This document shows, in pieces, positions 15,749 through 25,648 of a DNA stretch of 64,000 nucleotides. How positions within the stretch are numbered: the stretch's first letter is position 1; the number at the start of each line of letters is the position of its first letter. The position numbers and the translations under genes are program-made. The stretch spans positions 2,867,001-2,931,000 of the forward strand of contig NZ_CP016447.1 of NCBI RefSeq assembly GCF_001714725.1, in the 5' to 3' direction. The notes beneath the pieces were generated by a model that made no database searches, had not been told where the DNA came from, and was given only the letters and a program-made list of their open reading frames with translations. This DNA comes from Acidovorax sp. RAC01 (lineage in GTDB: Bacteria > Pseudomonadota > Gammaproteobacteria > Burkholderiales > Burkholderiaceae_C).

Positions 15749-17098
15749 ATGGCGGACGTGACCGAACCCGCTATCGACAAGGACGACCCTCGCGCCCCCC
15801 AATCCGCCGCCGCAGACGGCCGGCTGCGCCGTATTGCCCACCTCGACATGGACGCGTTTTTCGCGTCGGTCGAGCTGCTGCGCTACCCGCAGCTCAAGGG
15901 CCTTCCGGTGGTGATTGGCGGGGGCCGCCGCAAGGTGGACGACCTGCTGCTGCAAAGCCCCGACGGAACGGGCCCGCGCGAGCCTTGCTTCATCCCGGTC
16001 GAGGACTTTCCGCTGCTCAAGGACTATGTAGGCCGCGGCGTGATCACCACGGCGACTTACCCCGCGCGGCAGTTTGGCGTGGGCTCGGCCATGGGCATGA
16101 TGAAGGCGGCGAAGCTGTGCCCGCAGGCCATCGTGTTGCCGGTGGATTTTGACGAGGTACGCAAGTATTCGCGCGCCTTCAAGGCGGCCATTTTGGAGAT
16201 CGCGCCGGTGATGCAGGACCGTGGCGTGGACGAGGTGTACATCGACTTCACCGACGTGCCCGGCGGCCAGCGCGAGGGCGGGCGCGTGCTGGCGCGGCTG
16301 ATCCAGAAAAGCATCTTCAAGAAGACAGGGCTGACCTGCTCGATCGGCGTGGCGCCCAACCGGCTGCTGGCCAAGATGGCCAGTGAGTTCAACAAGCCCA
16401 ACGGCATCTCCATCGTGTACGAAGAAGACCTGCAGACCCGCATCTGGCCGCTGCATGTGCGCAAGATCAATGGCATCGGCCCGAAGGCGGGCGAGAAGCT
16501 GGCGGGGCTTGGCATCCACACCATTGGCGAGCTGGCCGCGCAAGACCCGCAGTGGCTGATGGCGAAGTTTGGCAAGTCCACCGGCGCGTGGATGCACCGC
16601 GTGGCCTGGGGGCAGGACGACAGCCCGGTGGTGACCGAAAGCGAGCCGGTGAGCATGAGCCGCGAGACCACGTTTGACCGCGACCTGCACGCGGTGCGCG
16701 ACCGCGCCGAGCTCTCCCGCATCTTCACCGACCTGTGCGTGCGCGTGGCGCAGGATCTGCAACGCAAGGGCTACGTGGCGCGCACCATCGGCATCAAGCT
16801 GCGCTACGACGACTTCAGGATTGCCACGCGCGACCAGACGGCCGACACCTACACGGCCGATGCCGCCACCATCCGCCAGCTGGCGGGCCAGTGCCTCAAG
16901 CGCGTACCGCTGGACAAGCGCCTGCGCCTGCTGGGCGTGCGGGCCAGCGGGCTGGCGCGTGCGGGCGAGGACGTCCTTGCAGCGGCTTCCACGCTCGGGG
17001 CATCGCAAGGGCTGCTGCCTCTGCAGGCAGCCACCGGGGCGGCAGCACGCCGTCAGCGCAAGCTGCCCGTGGCCGTGGAAAACGGCGAGCTTTTCTGA
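15749..17098 (+). CDS. dinB: DNA polymerase IV (Y-family translesion polymerase)
   Basis: A 449-residue polymerase that copies past damaged bases. Metal-binding acids are visible: Asp33 in HLDMDAFF and Asp161/Glu162 in GVDEVYID. A helix-hairpin-helix (INGIGPKAGEKLAGLGI, about 243-260) and the little-finger domain follow. The segment from about 60 to 97 is roughly 35 residues longer than in E. coli DinB between the IGG and GVITTATYPAR blocks. Near the C-terminus QGLLPL resembles the QLVLGL beta-clamp motif of E. coli Pol IV. It starts 40 bases after the TPP enzyme. No LexA box was identified. Confidence 0.92.
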   Translation: MADVTEPAIDKDDPRAPQSAAADGRLRRIAHLDMDAFFASVELLRYPQLKGLPVVIGGGRRKVDDLLLQSPDGTGPREPCFIPVEDFPLLKDYVGRGVITTATYPARQFGVGSAMGMMKAAKLCPQAIVLPVDFDEVRKYSRAFKAAILEIAPVMQDRGVDEVYIDFTDVPGGQREGGRVLARLIQKSIFKKTGLTCSIGVAPNRLLAKMASEFNKPNGISIVYEEDLQTRIWPLHVRKINGIGPKAGEKLAGLGIHTIGELAAQDPQWLMAKFGKSTGAWMHRVAWGQDDSPVVTESEPVSMSRETTFDRDLHAVRDRAELSRIFTDLCVRVAQDLQRKGYVARTIGIKLRYDDFRIATRDQTADTYTADAATIRQLAGQCLKRVPLDKRLRLLGVRASGLARAGEDVLAAASTLGASQGLLPLQAATGAAARRQRKLPVAVENGELF

Positions 17099-17310
17099 CG
17101 CGGGCCGGGTCGCCGCTGCGCTCGAGCAGCTCCGCGGTGCGCTCCCGATGCCAAGGCCCAGGCAGCGCGCCCATCACCGCGCGTTATTCGTGATCTTGCG
17201 CCTGCGCTGCCCAGCGCAGTGGGCCGTTTGATATGCATCAATGCCCGATATGTAGCATCTCATTAGCATCTTTGCTTCCTCATTTTTGGGCTCTGATACG
17301 GGCCGGTGTC

Positions 17311-18873
17311 ATGCGCGTCAACCTTCCCGTTACTGCCCAAGAGTTCGATTTCCCCGGCGAAGAACTCCTGATGTCCACCACGGACAACCAGGGGCTGATC
17401 ACCCACTGCAACGCCGCCTTCATGCGCGTGAGCGGCTACACGATGGACGAGCTCATGGGTCAGCCGCACAACATGATCCGTCACCCGGACATGCCGTCCG
17501 AGGCCTTCAAGGACATGTGGTCCACCATCGGCAACGGGCGCAGCTGGAGCGGCATTGTCAAGAACCGGCGCAAGGACGGCTCGTTCTACTGGGTGCGGGC
17601 CAATGTCAGTCCGGTGGTGGTCGATGGCAAGCCGCGCGGCTACATGTCGGTGCGAGCGAAGCCCACGCGCGACGAAGTGCGTGCCGCAGAAGCGCTGTAC
17701 GCCAGACTGCGCGAGGAACGTGAATCGGGCACCCGCACCTTCATCCTGCATGCCGGACGCGTGCGCGCACGGGGCTGGCGCAACTGGGTGGAAATGCTGC
17801 AGCGGGCAACGTTCACGCAGAGGCTGGCCGTGATGCTGGTGCCGCTGCTGGCCGTGGCGCTGGTACCGGGGCTGATGGGCTGGGGTGGGCACAGGGTAGT
17901 GGCGGCGCAGGCAGGGCTGTTGCTGGGCCTGTCCGCGCTGGTGCTGTGGCGGTTTCACCGCCGCATTACCGTGGCCCTGAACGATGCCAACCGGCTGGCG
18001 CGCGATATTGCCGGCTGCAATCTCACCACAGGCCCGTGTGAGGTCGATGGGCGCCACCCGATGGCGCTGCTGATGGAGCGGCTGCACTACATCCAGATCA
18101 ACCTGCGCGCCGTGGTGGGCGACGCGCGCGCCGAGATCGGATCGTTCGGGCACATCGCCCACGAGATTGCGCAGGGCGCGCAGGACCTGTCGGCGCGCAC
18201 CGAATCGCAGGCCAGCAGCCTGGAGCAGACCGCCGCCTCGATGGAGCAGCTGGCGGGCACGGTGCGCCAGTCGTCCGAGACCACGCAGCAGGTGCTCCAG
18301 GAAAGCAGCCACAGCGCCGAGCTGGCCCGCAATGGCGGCCAGGCCGTGACGCAGGTGGGCAGTGCCGTGCAGGCCATTGCGCAGTCGTCGCGCAAGATGG
18401 GCCAGATCATCTCGACCATCGAAGGCATCGCGTTCCAGACCAATATCCTGGCGCTCAACGCCGCGGTGGAGGCAGCGCGCGCCGGTGAGCAGGGCCGCGG
18501 CTTTGCCGTGGTGGCCAGCGAGGTGCGGGCGCTGGCGCAGCGCAGCGCGGCTGCCGCGGGCGAGATCCGCGGGCTCATCGGCGAATCGGGCTCGCACACC
18601 GAGCAGGGCGCGCAGCAGATGGATTCAGCCGGTCAGGCGATCGGCGAGGTGGTGGAGTCTGTGGCGCACGTCAACCGCCTGATGGGCGAGGTGGCCGTGG
18701 CCAACCGCGAGCAGTCGCTGGGCATATCGCAGGTGAACGATGCCGTGGTGGAACTCGATCGGGTGACACAGCAGAACGCGGCATTGGTCGAGCAGTCTGC
18801 GGCCGCGGCGCGGTCGATGAGCGATAACGCGGGCGTGCTGGGGCGCACGCTGGACATCTTCCGCCTGCCCTGA
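17311..18873 (+). CDS. aer: Aer-type aerotaxis/energy-taxis receptor
   Basis: A 520-residue methyl-accepting chemotaxis receptor. The N-terminal PAS domain (about 10-125) carries the Aer signature: FMRVSGYTMDELMGQPHNM, RHPDMP, WSGIVKNRRKDGSFYWVRANVSP. This binds FAD and senses redox state. Two membrane segments (about 185-225) anchor it without a periplasmic domain, followed by a HAMP-like linker and a long coiled-coil signalling domain (about 270-515) with the hairpin IEGIAFQTNILALNAAVEAARAGEQGRGFAVVA. No C-terminal NWETF methylation-tether motif is present. ATG at 17311 matches the Aer N-terminus. It should steer motility toward favourable energy conditions through CheA/CheW encoded elsewhere. 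Confidence 0.92.
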   Translation: MRVNLPVTAQEFDFPGEELLMSTTDNQGLITHCNAAFMRVSGYTMDELMGQPHNMIRHPDMPSEAFKDMWSTIGNGRSWSGIVKNRRKDGSFYWVRANVSPVVVDGKPRGYMSVRAKPTRDEVRAAEALYARLREERESGTRTFILHAGRVRARGWRNWVEMLQRATFTQRLAVMLVPLLAVALVPGLMGWGGHRVVAAQAGLLLGLSALVLWRFHRRITVALNDANRLARDIAGCNLTTGPCEVDGRHPMALLMERLHYIQINLRAVVGDARAEIGSFGHIAHEIAQGAQDLSARTESQASSLEQTAASMEQLAGTVRQSSETTQQVLQESSHSAELARNGGQAVTQVGSAVQAIAQSSRKMGQIISTIEGIAFQTNILALNAAVEAARAGEQGRGFAVVASEVRALAQRSAAAAGEIRGLIGESGSHTEQGAQQMDSAGQAIGEVVESVAHVNRLMGEVAVANREQSLGISQVNDAVVELDRVTQQNAALVEQSAAAARSMSDNAGVLGRTLDIFRLP

Positions 18874-18914
18874 ATGCATCCGGCGGCCGCGCACCCGCAG
18901 CGCCCTGCGATGCC

Positions 18915-19760
18915 TTACTGGCGTGCCGTGCGCACGTTGCGCGGCAGACCCTGCGGGTGGCTGGTGCGCAGCGGGTTGATGTCCAGGCCCCCGCGGCGCG
19001 TGTAGCGGGCATACACCGTGAGCTTGATGGGGCGGCAGCGCGTCCACACGTCCATGAAGATGCGTTCCACGCATTGCTCATGAAACTCGTTGTGGTTGCG
19101 AAAGCTCACCAGGTACTGCAGCAGGCCTTCCTGGTTGATCTGCGGGCCGCTATAGCTGATCTGCACGCTGCCCCAGTCGGGCTGGCCGGTCACGAGGCAA
19201 TTGCTCTTGAGCAGGTTGCTGGTCAGCACTTCTGTCACGGGCGCTTCGCTGAACTCGGCGGTGAGCAGATCCGGCGCGGGCTCGTAGCGTGTGCATTCCA
19301 CGTCCAGCCGGTCCAGGCTCAGGCCATCGAGCTCGTGCACGGGCTCCTGGTCAAACAGGTCGGCACCCATGAGCTTGACGCCCACCGTGGCCGGGTGCGC
19401 CGCACCGCGCCACACGGCCTCGCTGATGTCGGCACGGATGCGCGCCTGCACCTCGGTCGCATCGGCAAAACGGGTGTTGTTGAAGCTGTTGAGGTACAGC
19501 TTGAACGATTTGCTCTCCACGATGTTGGGCGTCTCGCACGGCACGGTGATGTGCGCCAGCGCCACCTGCGGCTTGCCCCGCAGGTTCAGCCACGACAGCT
19601 CGAACGCCGTCCACAGATCAGCCCCGAAGAACGGCGCTGCGCCGGTGATCCCGATCTCGGCCCGCTTGCCGGCGCGCGGAATGGGGAATAGCAGCGACGC
19701 GTCGTACTGGTCGACATACGCCGACGCCTTGCCCAGCTGCGATTGTTCTGGCGTATTCAT
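18915..19760 (-). CDS. queF: NADPH-dependent 7-cyano-7-deazaguanine reductase
   Basis: A 281-residue enzyme that reduces preQ0 to preQ1 in the synthesis of the tRNA base queuosine. It has the long, two-lobed (type II) QueF layout of E. coli. Catalytic Cys188 and Asp195 are in [14 protein letters not shown], matching Cys190 and Asp197 of E. coli. The NADPH motif [15 protein letters not shown] is at about 82-96 in the N-lobe. The leader holds interspersed-repeat copy C. It is convergent with aer, 41 bases apart. Confidence 0.95.
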   Translation of the reverse strand: MNTPEQSQLGKASAYVDQYDASLLFPIPRAGKRAEIGITGAAPFFGADLWTAFELSWLNLRGKPQVALAHITVPCETPNIVESKSFKLYLNSFNNTRFADATEVQARIRADISEAVWRGAAHPATVGVKLMGADLFDQEPVHELDGLSLDRLDVECTRYEPAPDLLTAEFSEAPVTEVLTSNLLKSNCLVTGQPDWGSVQISYSGPQINQEGLLQYLVSFRNHNEFHEQCVERIFMDVWTRCRPIKLTVYARYTRRGGLDINPLRTSHPQGLPRNVRTARQ

Positions 19761-19778
19761 TGCGTGTCCCTTGGTGCT

Positions 19779-19845
19779 GCTATTAAAAGTATAGCAATTA
19801 GTGTTTGATGGGCTTGCGATAAAGCCCGATTTGGCTTGAAAAAAT
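19779..19845 (+). repeat. Interspersed repeat, copy C
   Basis: The core is GCTAT (19779-19783), seven bases, ATAGC (19791-19795); 20 bases later comes GCGATAAAGCC (19816-19826), a diverged form of the second block. It fills the gap between queF and the prolyl-hydroxylase-like gene and lies in the queF leader. Confidence 0.65.
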
Positions 19846-19851
19846 GCCCCA

Positions 19852-20730
19852 TCAGACGAACTCGCGCTCGCGCAGCCACTTGGTGGCGATCCACTTGTGC
19901 CCGGCGATCACCGGGGCGCCGCCGTGCAGGGTGCGTGTGCTTGGGTGGGGGCGCTCGTAGCTGAAGAACACCGCGTTGCCCCGCTGCGGAGCCACCTCCA
20001 TGTGCACATCGGGGAAGACGGTGCCGCCGCCTTTTTCGGGCGTGTTCAGGTACATCACCAGCGTGCCCACGCGCTGCCCGCCGCGCTTGACGATGGTGGG
20101 CGTGCCTGGCTCGGCGGGGTCGAAATAATCGTAGTGCGGCTTGTACTCGGCGCCTGGGCGATAGTGCAGCACCTGCAGGCCTTCGCCGTTTTCGACGGGC
20201 CACTGCAGCAGTCGTGCAATGCGCTGCTCGATGCGCTGCAGCAGCGGTGACTCGCCGCGCTGGAAGAACATGCCGTCGCTGGTGCGGTCGTCGTTGACCT
20301 CCTCGCCACCGGTCTTGGTCGCCACCGTGAGCGAGCGCGCCATGCGGGGCTCGGCCGCGGCGATGAGCGCCTCGCATTCCTCATCGGAGAGCAGGTTGCC
20401 CAGCACCACGATGCGCGGCTGCACCATGGCCAGCAGCACACTCACCTGGCGATCGCCGGCATCGAGCAACGCAGGCGATTCGTCCAGAGCAGGCTCCGGC
20501 ACCGGCACGGCGGCGGGCAGCCCCTGCTGCACGGCCAGCTCATTGAGGTGGTCCTGCAGCGTGGCTTCCAGCGCCTGCGCGGCCACGTCCTCGTCCCAGC
20601 CTGCATCGCGCATCGATTGCAGCACCACCGGTGCGGCAAAGCCGGCCTGGGCCTGTTCGATGATCCAGCGCCGCAACTCGGGCGTGACGGACTGGGCGGT
20701 GGTGCGGTTGGCTTGGGTGCTTGAAGGCAT
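19852..20730 (-). CDS. 2-oxoglutarate/Fe(II)-dependent dioxygenase, prolyl-4-hydroxylase-like
   Basis: A 292-residue protein. The C-terminal catalytic domain (about 105-290) has the iron triad His199, Asp201 (KPHYDYFDP) and His269 ([10 protein letters not shown]), and Lys279 in [12 protein letters not shown] to bind 2-oxoglutarate, as in prolyl 4-hydroxylases. The first 65 residues form a UBA-like three-helix segment ([20 protein letters not shown]) that may bind a partner. It should hydroxylate a protein or peptide residue; a proline target such as EF-Tu is known for some bacterial relatives but not proven here. It is transcribed toward queF. Confidence 0.88.
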   Translation of the reverse strand: MPSSTQANRTTAQSVTPELRRWIIEQAQAGFAAPVVLQSMRDAGWDEDVAAQALEATLQDHLNELAVQQGLPAAVPVPEPALDESPALLDAGDRQVSVLLAMVQPRIVVLGNLLSDEECEALIAAAEPRMARSLTVATKTGGEEVNDDRTSDGMFFQRGESPLLQRIEQRIARLLQWPVENGEGLQVLHYRPGAEYKPHYDYFDPAEPGTPTIVKRGGQRVGTLVMYLNTPEKGGGTVFPDVHMEVAPQRGNAVFFSYERPHPSTRTLHGGAPVIAGHKWIATKWLREREFV

Positions 20731-20872
20731 GGCAGTGTGTGTGCGGTTCCAGGCAGAAAAGTATCAGGGGCGCATTGTGATGGTTTCGCGGTGCCGGACG
20801 CTGCCGAGCCTGCAATAGACGGCCCGGTGCAGCTGTAGTCATGCGCCGCGTCTGCCAGGGGGCCTTGGGTGT

Positions 20873-21649
20873 CTACGCCGCCTTGCGGCGAAACACCAGC
20901 CGCTCGGCGGTGGAGGCGCCCGGTGCAAAACCATAGCCATCAAGGTCAAAGGCCTCCAGCTGGTGCGGCGTGGCCACGCGGTGGGTGATGGCGTAGCGCG
21001 CCATCAGCCCGCGGGCCCGCTTGGCATAAAAGCTGATGATCTTGTACGTGCCGCCTTTCCAGTCCTCGAAGACACATTCGATCACCCGCGCCTTGAGCAC
21101 CGACACATCGACCGCCTTGAAGTATTCCTGCGACGCAAGGTTGACCACCACCGGCGTGGTGTCGGCCCGCAGCCGTGCATTGAGGTGGTCGGCAATCTGG
21201 CGGCCCCAGAACTGGTAGAGGTTGCTGCCGGCATCGGTGCCCAGGCGTGTGCCCATCTCCAGCCGGTAGGGCTGCATGCGATCCAGTGGCCGCAGCACGC
21301 CGTACAGCCCGCTCAGCACCGCCACATGCTGCTGCGCCCAGGCGAGATCCTGTACATCCAGAGACCGCGCCTGCAGGCCGTCGTACACATCGCCATCGAA
21401 CGCCAGCAGGGCCTGCCGCGAGTTGCTGGCCGTGAAGCGCGGCGTCCAGGCGGCATAGCGCGCCACGTTCAGGGCCGCGAGCTTGTCGCTCAGCTCCATC
21501 AGCGACGCAATTTCCTGGGGCGACTTCTGGCGCAGCACTTCAATCAGCGCCTTGGACTGCGGCACGAACTGCGGTGTGGTGTGCGGCAGGTCATCGGGCA
21601 GTGGTGTGTCGTAGTCGAGCGACTTGGCGGGAGACAGCAGGAAAAGCAT
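20873..21649 (-). CDS. yaaA: YaaA-family peroxide stress protein
   Basis: A 258-residue cytoplasmic protein of the YaaA (DUF328) family, which in E. coli limits free iron and oxidative DNA damage during peroxide stress. The start at 21649 gives the family N-terminus MLFLLSPAKSLDY; further family blocks are LYGVLRPLDRMQPYRLEMGT (about 120-140), LYQFWG and NLASQEYFKAV. A 48-residue extension upstream of this ATG is low-quality sequence and was dropped. It sits between rne and the dioxygenase gene on the same strand, past the rne terminator. Confidence 0.93.
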   Translation of the reverse strand: MLFLLSPAKSLDYDTPLPDDLPHTTPQFVPQSKALIEVLRQKSPQEIASLMELSDKLAALNVARYAAWTPRFTASNSRQALLAFDGDVYDGLQARSLDVQDLAWAQQHVAVLSGLYGVLRPLDRMQPYRLEMGTRLGTDAGSNLYQFWGRQIADHLNARLRADTTPVVVNLASQEYFKAVDVSVLKARVIECVFEDWKGGTYKIISFYAKRARGLMARYAITHRVATPHQLEAFDLDGYGFAPGASTAERLVFRRKAA

Positions 21650-21833
21650 GGCGATGACGACGCGTGAGAAAAGGGAAAAAACAAGCCGGCAACGGGTCAA
21701 GCGGAGCGCCTGGGCCGCCGATGGCCGCACCGCAGTGCGGCAGGCCGTGGGCGTGGCTGACGGCCGCCGAAATGGTACCGGCTGCTGCCGCACTACCGGG
21801 CTGCGGGGTTATGGGTGCCTTGGCGGCACAAGC

Positions 21834-21861
21834 AAAAAAAGGCGGCCGAAGCCGCCTTTTT
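21834..21861 (-). terminator. Rho-independent terminator of rne
   Basis: The stem ggcggc (21841-21846) pairs with gccgcc (21851-21856) around a CGAA loop. It is flanked by seven A on the left, which read as a T-run on the minus strand, and five T on the right, so it can work in both directions. It lies 44 bases after the rne stop. Confidence 0.8.
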
Positions 21862-21904
21862 GCGCTGCGCCCAGTGCCGGAGCACCGGGGCGCGACTGCC
21901 GGGA

Positions 21905-24900
21905 TCAGGCGGCTGGTGGCTGCTCGAACGGCAGCTTCATGGCCGACAGGTCGCGGCGCGTTTCCACCAGCACCAGCGGGCCTTCGTCGATGACGACCGC
22001 CGGAGGGCGCTCGCGGGGCACGCGCACAGGCTGCGGCTCGGCGGCGATGGATGCCTGCACGGCGGCCACCTTGGCGGCGTCGGAGTTCACCCACTGCAGG
22101 CCGGAGGACGCTGCCACCTGGTGCAGTGCATCGAGCGGCAGTTCAAAGCCCTGGACCTTGGGCATGCCGCTGCTGGCGGCGTTTGCGGCCACCGCAGGGG
22201 CTGACGTTGCCGGTGGCGCTACCGGTGCGGGCGCACGCGCTGCCACCGGGGCTTGCACGGGTGCGGCCGCAGCGGGGCTTGCCACCACAGGCACTGTCTC
22301 TGCGGCCACGGGGGCAGACGCCACCGGAGCCTGTGCGGCAGGCTGAGCCGGCACGCCAGCCGTATCACCCTGTGCAGTGGCAGCCGTGTTGAAGTAGCTG
22401 CGGCGCGGGGCTTCGTCCTGGGCCGGTTCGACCGCGCTGTCTGCGCTGGCGGCCACGGTCGGGTCAAAGTCCAGCATGGCGGGTGCAGCCGAGCCAGCGG
22501 TATCGCGCGGGCCTCGTTCACGGCGGTCGCGGCCGTAGCGGTCGCGCGAGCGGCGTTCGCGGCGCTGCTCTTCGGTGGCGGCGTTGCCAGTGGTCACTTC
22601 GTTGCCGGAGAGGTCCAGATCGGGCAGGCTGGCCAGCGGAGCGGTGTCCACAAAGTCTGCGGCGCCGTTTGCGGGGGCTGCGTTGGTCGCTTCCTGGACT
22701 TCGGCCGAGCGGGGTGCCCGGTCGCCGCGCTCGGTGCGCTCGCCCCGGCCACCGCGTTCGCCGCGTTCACGGCGGGGGCCGCGTTCGCCGCGGGGCTGCG
22801 GTGTCGCGCCTGCATCCGTGGCAGCGCCGTTGCTGCCGGGCATCTCGACCTGGCCCTGCGCAACGGCGTCGCCGTTCAGCGATGCAGCCTGGTTGTTGCG
22901 GGGCTCGGCATCCCGGCGGCCACGGCCACCTTCGCGGCCGTTGCGGCCCTCGCGCGGTTCGCGGCCTTCGCGGGGCTCACGGGGTTCGCGCGATTCGCTG
23001 CCCTCGGGGCGGCGATCACCATCGCGGGGTGCGCGGCCTTCGGCCGAGCGTTCGCCACGGCGGCCGCGGCCTTCAGACGGTGCGCCGCCGTCACGGCCAC
23101 CTTCACGCTGTGCGTCGCGCGGGGCGCCATCACGGTTGCCATCGCGGCCACCGCGGCGGCCACGGCCTTCGCTGTTGCGGCCATCACGGCGGGGTTCGCC
23201 CCGGCCGGTGGTTTCGGGTGTGGCAGCAGGGGCCGGTGCAGCCACCGGTGCCGGTGCGGCTGCGGGGGCGCTGCCGCCACCGAACAGGCTCTTGATCCAG
23301 CCGAAGAAGCCTTGCTCCTGCGGAGCAGCCACAGGAGTGGGTGCGGGTGCCGCCACGGGGGCCGGGGCAGCTGCAGCGGGTGCCGGGCGCTGGCCTGCGC
23401 GCGGTGGTCGTGCAGCGCCTTCGGGACGGGGCTCGGCGACCGGAGCCGGTGCGTCGGGCAGTACACCCTTGATCACGGGCGTCTGCTTGTTGGTAGGCTC
23501 CTGCGAGCGGCGCGTCACGGCGGTGGGGTCTTCCACGTCTTCGGCGAGCTTGTAGCTGGCCTCGATGTGGTCGAGGCGCGGGTCGTCGTGCTTGAGGCGT
23601 TCCAGACGGTAGTTCGGGGTTTCCAGCGTCTTGTTGGGAACCATCAGCACGGCCACGCGCTGTTTGAGTTCGATCTTCGCGATCTCGGTACGCTTTTCGT
23701 TGAGCAGGAACGAAGCCACTTCCACCGGCACCTGGCAGTGCACGGCGGCGGTGTTGTCCTTCATCGACTCTTCCTGAATGATCCGCAGGATCTGCAGGGC
23801 CGACGATTCGGTGTCGCGAATGTGGCCTGCGCCGCCGCAGCGGGGGCAGGGGATGGACGAGCCTTCGCTCAAAGCGGGCTTGAGGCGCTGGCGGCTCATT
23901 TCCATCAGGCCGAACTTGCTGATGGTGCCGAACTGCACGCGGGCGCGGTCCTGGCGGAGCGCGTCGCGCAGGCGGTTTTCGACTTCGCGGCGGTTCTTGC
24001 TCTCCTCCATGTCGATGAAGTCGATCACGATCAGGCCGCCCAGGTCGCGCAGGCGCATCTGGCGCGCCACTTCGTCAGCGGCTTCCAGGTTGGTGCGGGT
24101 GGCGGTTTCCTCGATGTCGCCGCCCTTGATGGCGCGGGCCGAGTTCACGTCCACCGAAACCAGCGCTTCGGTGTGGTCGATCACGATGGCACCGCCCGAG
24201 GGCAGCTGCACGGTGCGGGCATAGGCCGACTCGATCTGGTGCTCGATCTGGAAGCGGCTGAACAGCGCGGCGTCGTCGCGGTAGCGCTTCACGCGGGCGG
24301 CATGCTCAGGCATGACGTGCGCCATGAACTGCTGCGCCTGTTCATAGATGTCGTCGGTATCGATGAGGATGTCACCGATGTCGTTGTTGAAGTAGTCGCG
24401 GATCGCGCGGATCACCAGCGAAGATTCCTGATAGATCAGGAACGCGCCCTTGCCGCCCTTGGCGGCACCGTCGATGGCGTTCCAGAGCTTGAGCAGGTAG
24501 TTCAGGTCCCACTGCAGCTCGGGCGCGCTGCGGCCGATGCCGGCAGTGCGCGCAATGATGGACATGCCGTTGGGGTATTCCAGCTGGTCCATCGCCTCCT
24601 TGAGCTCGGCACGGTCCTCGCCCTCGATGCGGCGCGACACGCCACCGCCACGGGGGTTGTTGGGCATCAGCACCACATAGCGGCCGGCCAGTGAGACGAA
24701 GGTGGTCAGGGCCGCGCCCTTGTTGCCGCGCTCTTCCTTTTCAACCTGGACCAGCAGTTCCTGGCCTTCCTTGATCACTTCATTGATGCGCGCCTGGCTG
24801 GGCGAGACGCCGGGGGCGAAGTACTGGCGCGAGATTTCCTTGAAGGGCAGGAAGCCGTGGCGGTCTTCGCCGTAGTCCACAAAGCAGGCTTCCAGCGAGG

Positions 24901-25051
24901 GCTCTACGCGGGTGACGACGGCCTTGTAGATGTTGCCCTTGCGCTGTTCACGCCCTTCGATTTCGATTTCGTAGTCGAGGAGCTTTTGTCCGTCGACGAT
25001 GGCCAGGCGGCGTTCTTCGGGCTGCGTGGCGTTGATGAGCATCCGCTTCAT
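21905..25051 (-). CDS. rne: Ribonuclease E
   Basis: A 1048-residue endonuclease, the core of the RNA degradosome and of rRNA/tRNA maturation. Its N-terminal half contains the S1 RNA-binding domain (about 35-120), 5'-sensor, DNase I-like region with catalytic Asp in [12 protein letters not shown] and [13 protein letters not shown], and the Zn-link CPRCGG (about 405). From about residue 520 the protein is disordered: Pro/Ala-rich stretches alternate with Arg/Glu/Gly-rich stretches, the usual scaffold part that binds RNA and degradosome partners. The C-terminal end is conserved-looking. The gene is divergent from rluC, a common arrangement in betaproteobacteria. Autoregulation through the leader, as in E. 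coli, is likely but not visible. Confidence 0.97.
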   Translation of the reverse strand: MKRMLINATQPEERRLAIVDGQKLLDYEIEIEGREQRKGNIYKAVVTRVEPSLEACFVDYGEDRHGFLPFKEISRQYFAPGVSPSQARINEVIKEGQELLVQVEKEERGNKGAALTTFVSLAGRYVVLMPNNPRGGGVSRRIEGEDRAELKEAMDQLEYPNGMSIIARTAGIGRSAPELQWDLNYLLKLWNAIDGAAKGGKGAFLIYQESSLVIRAIRDYFNNDIGDILIDTDDIYEQAQQFMAHVMPEHAARVKRYRDDAALFSRFQIEHQIESAYARTVQLPSGGAIVIDHTEALVSVDVNSARAIKGGDIEETATRTNLEAADEVARQMRLRDLGGLIVIDFIDMEESKNRREVENRLRDALRQDRARVQFGTISKFGLMEMSRQRLKPALSEGSSIPCPRCGGAGHIRDTESSALQILRIIQEESMKDNTAAVHCQVPVEVASFLLNEKRTEIAKIELKQRVAVLMVPNKTLETPNYRLERLKHDDPRLDHIEASYKLAEDVEDPTAVTRRSQEPTNKQTPVIKGVLPDAPAPVAEPRPEGAARPPRAGQRPAPAAAAPAPVAAPAPTPVAAPQEQGFFGWIKSLFGGGSAPAAAPAPVAAPAPAATPETTGRGEPRRDGRNSEGRGRRGGRDGNRDGAPRDAQREGGRDGGAPSEGRGRRGERSAEGRAPRDGDRRPEGSESREPREPREGREPREGRNGREGGRGRRDAEPRNNQAASLNGDAVAQGQVEMPGSNGAATDAGATPQPRGERGPRRERGERGGRGERTERGDRAPRSAEVQEATNAAPANGAADFVDTAPLASLPDLDLSGNEVTTGNAATEEQRRERRSRDRYGRDRRERGPRDTAGSAAPAMLDFDPTVAASADSAVEPAQDEAPRRSYFNTAATAQGDTAGVPAQPAAQAPVASAPVAAETVPVVASPAAAAPVQAPVAARAPAPVAPPATSAPAVAANAASSGMPKVQGFELPLDALHQVAASSGLQWVNSDAAKVAAVQASIAAEPQPVRVPRERPPAVVIDEGPLVLVETRRDLSAMKLPFEQPPAA

Positions 25052-25648
25052 GATGCGATTCCTTCAGTGTTTCGCGGACAGCAGCGGTGCAGCCACCCCA
25101 ACCATGGGGAAGGGCTGCGCGGGCTGCCGCCCACAGTTCCAAACCAATACAACAAGCTCTACAGGAGCTGTGAATGCCTGGACTGACGCATCGAAACGAA
25201 GGGAATTGCCGGGAATGCCAAACCCCTGCGGCGCACTAGCGCAGCAGGGAAAGGCAGGGGCGCGTGGATGGGGGCGAGTGGGAAAGGCGCAGTTTTGCTA
25301 CGAATAACGTAGCGCACTGTGCTTGATGCGCAGGCGCTGGAGCCAGATATGGACGTGCAGCCGGTGGCATCAGCCAACGCCACAAGGTCACCATCCAGTT
25401 CATCAACAGCCACATGCTCGCTTTGATCCGCTGACAGGCTGCATCCGGGTAGGGCGCATCTGCCAGCTTGGGGGATTCCGTATCAGTGTTTCAATCTGTC
25501 AGCCCGCCGAACGACGCGCTGGCCACCGCAGGCATCTGGCCTGCAATCTGCGAGCACGACGCCCGCTGGCATCGACCTTCCTGCGCCAGTGCAAGGGTTG
25601 CGTGGACTAAACTCCAGACAAATCAACCACTTACAAAGCAACGCGCAG
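25052..25648. other. Divergent rne-rluC intergenic region
   Basis: About 600 bases separate the start codons of rne and rluC. The region must hold both promoters and a long rne leader. One interspersed-repeat copy is present at 25297-25344. No coding frame in it has recognisable features. An inverted AGCTC/GAGCT pair around 25153-25166 is weak. I could not fix promoters with confidence. Confidence 0.55.
25297..25344 (+). repeat. Interspersed repeat, copy I (rne-rluC gap)
   Basis: The core is GCTAC (25297-25301), seven bases, GTAGC (25309-25313), itself a perfect 6-bp palindrome GCTACG/CGTAGC. Exactly 20 bases later comes GCGCTGGAGCC (25334-25344), close to GCGCTAGAGGC of copy A. Confidence 0.7.

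Noticed and set aside
17221..17255. A flagellar sigma-28 promoter before aer
   Set aside because: CCCGATAT resembles the -10, but the -35 match is poor and the spacing is wrong.
22253..24694. An 813-codon open frame antisense to rne
   Set aside because: It runs opposite the GC-rich, low-complexity part of rne. Its composition is a by-product of the rne codon pattern and it has no ribosome site or known domain.
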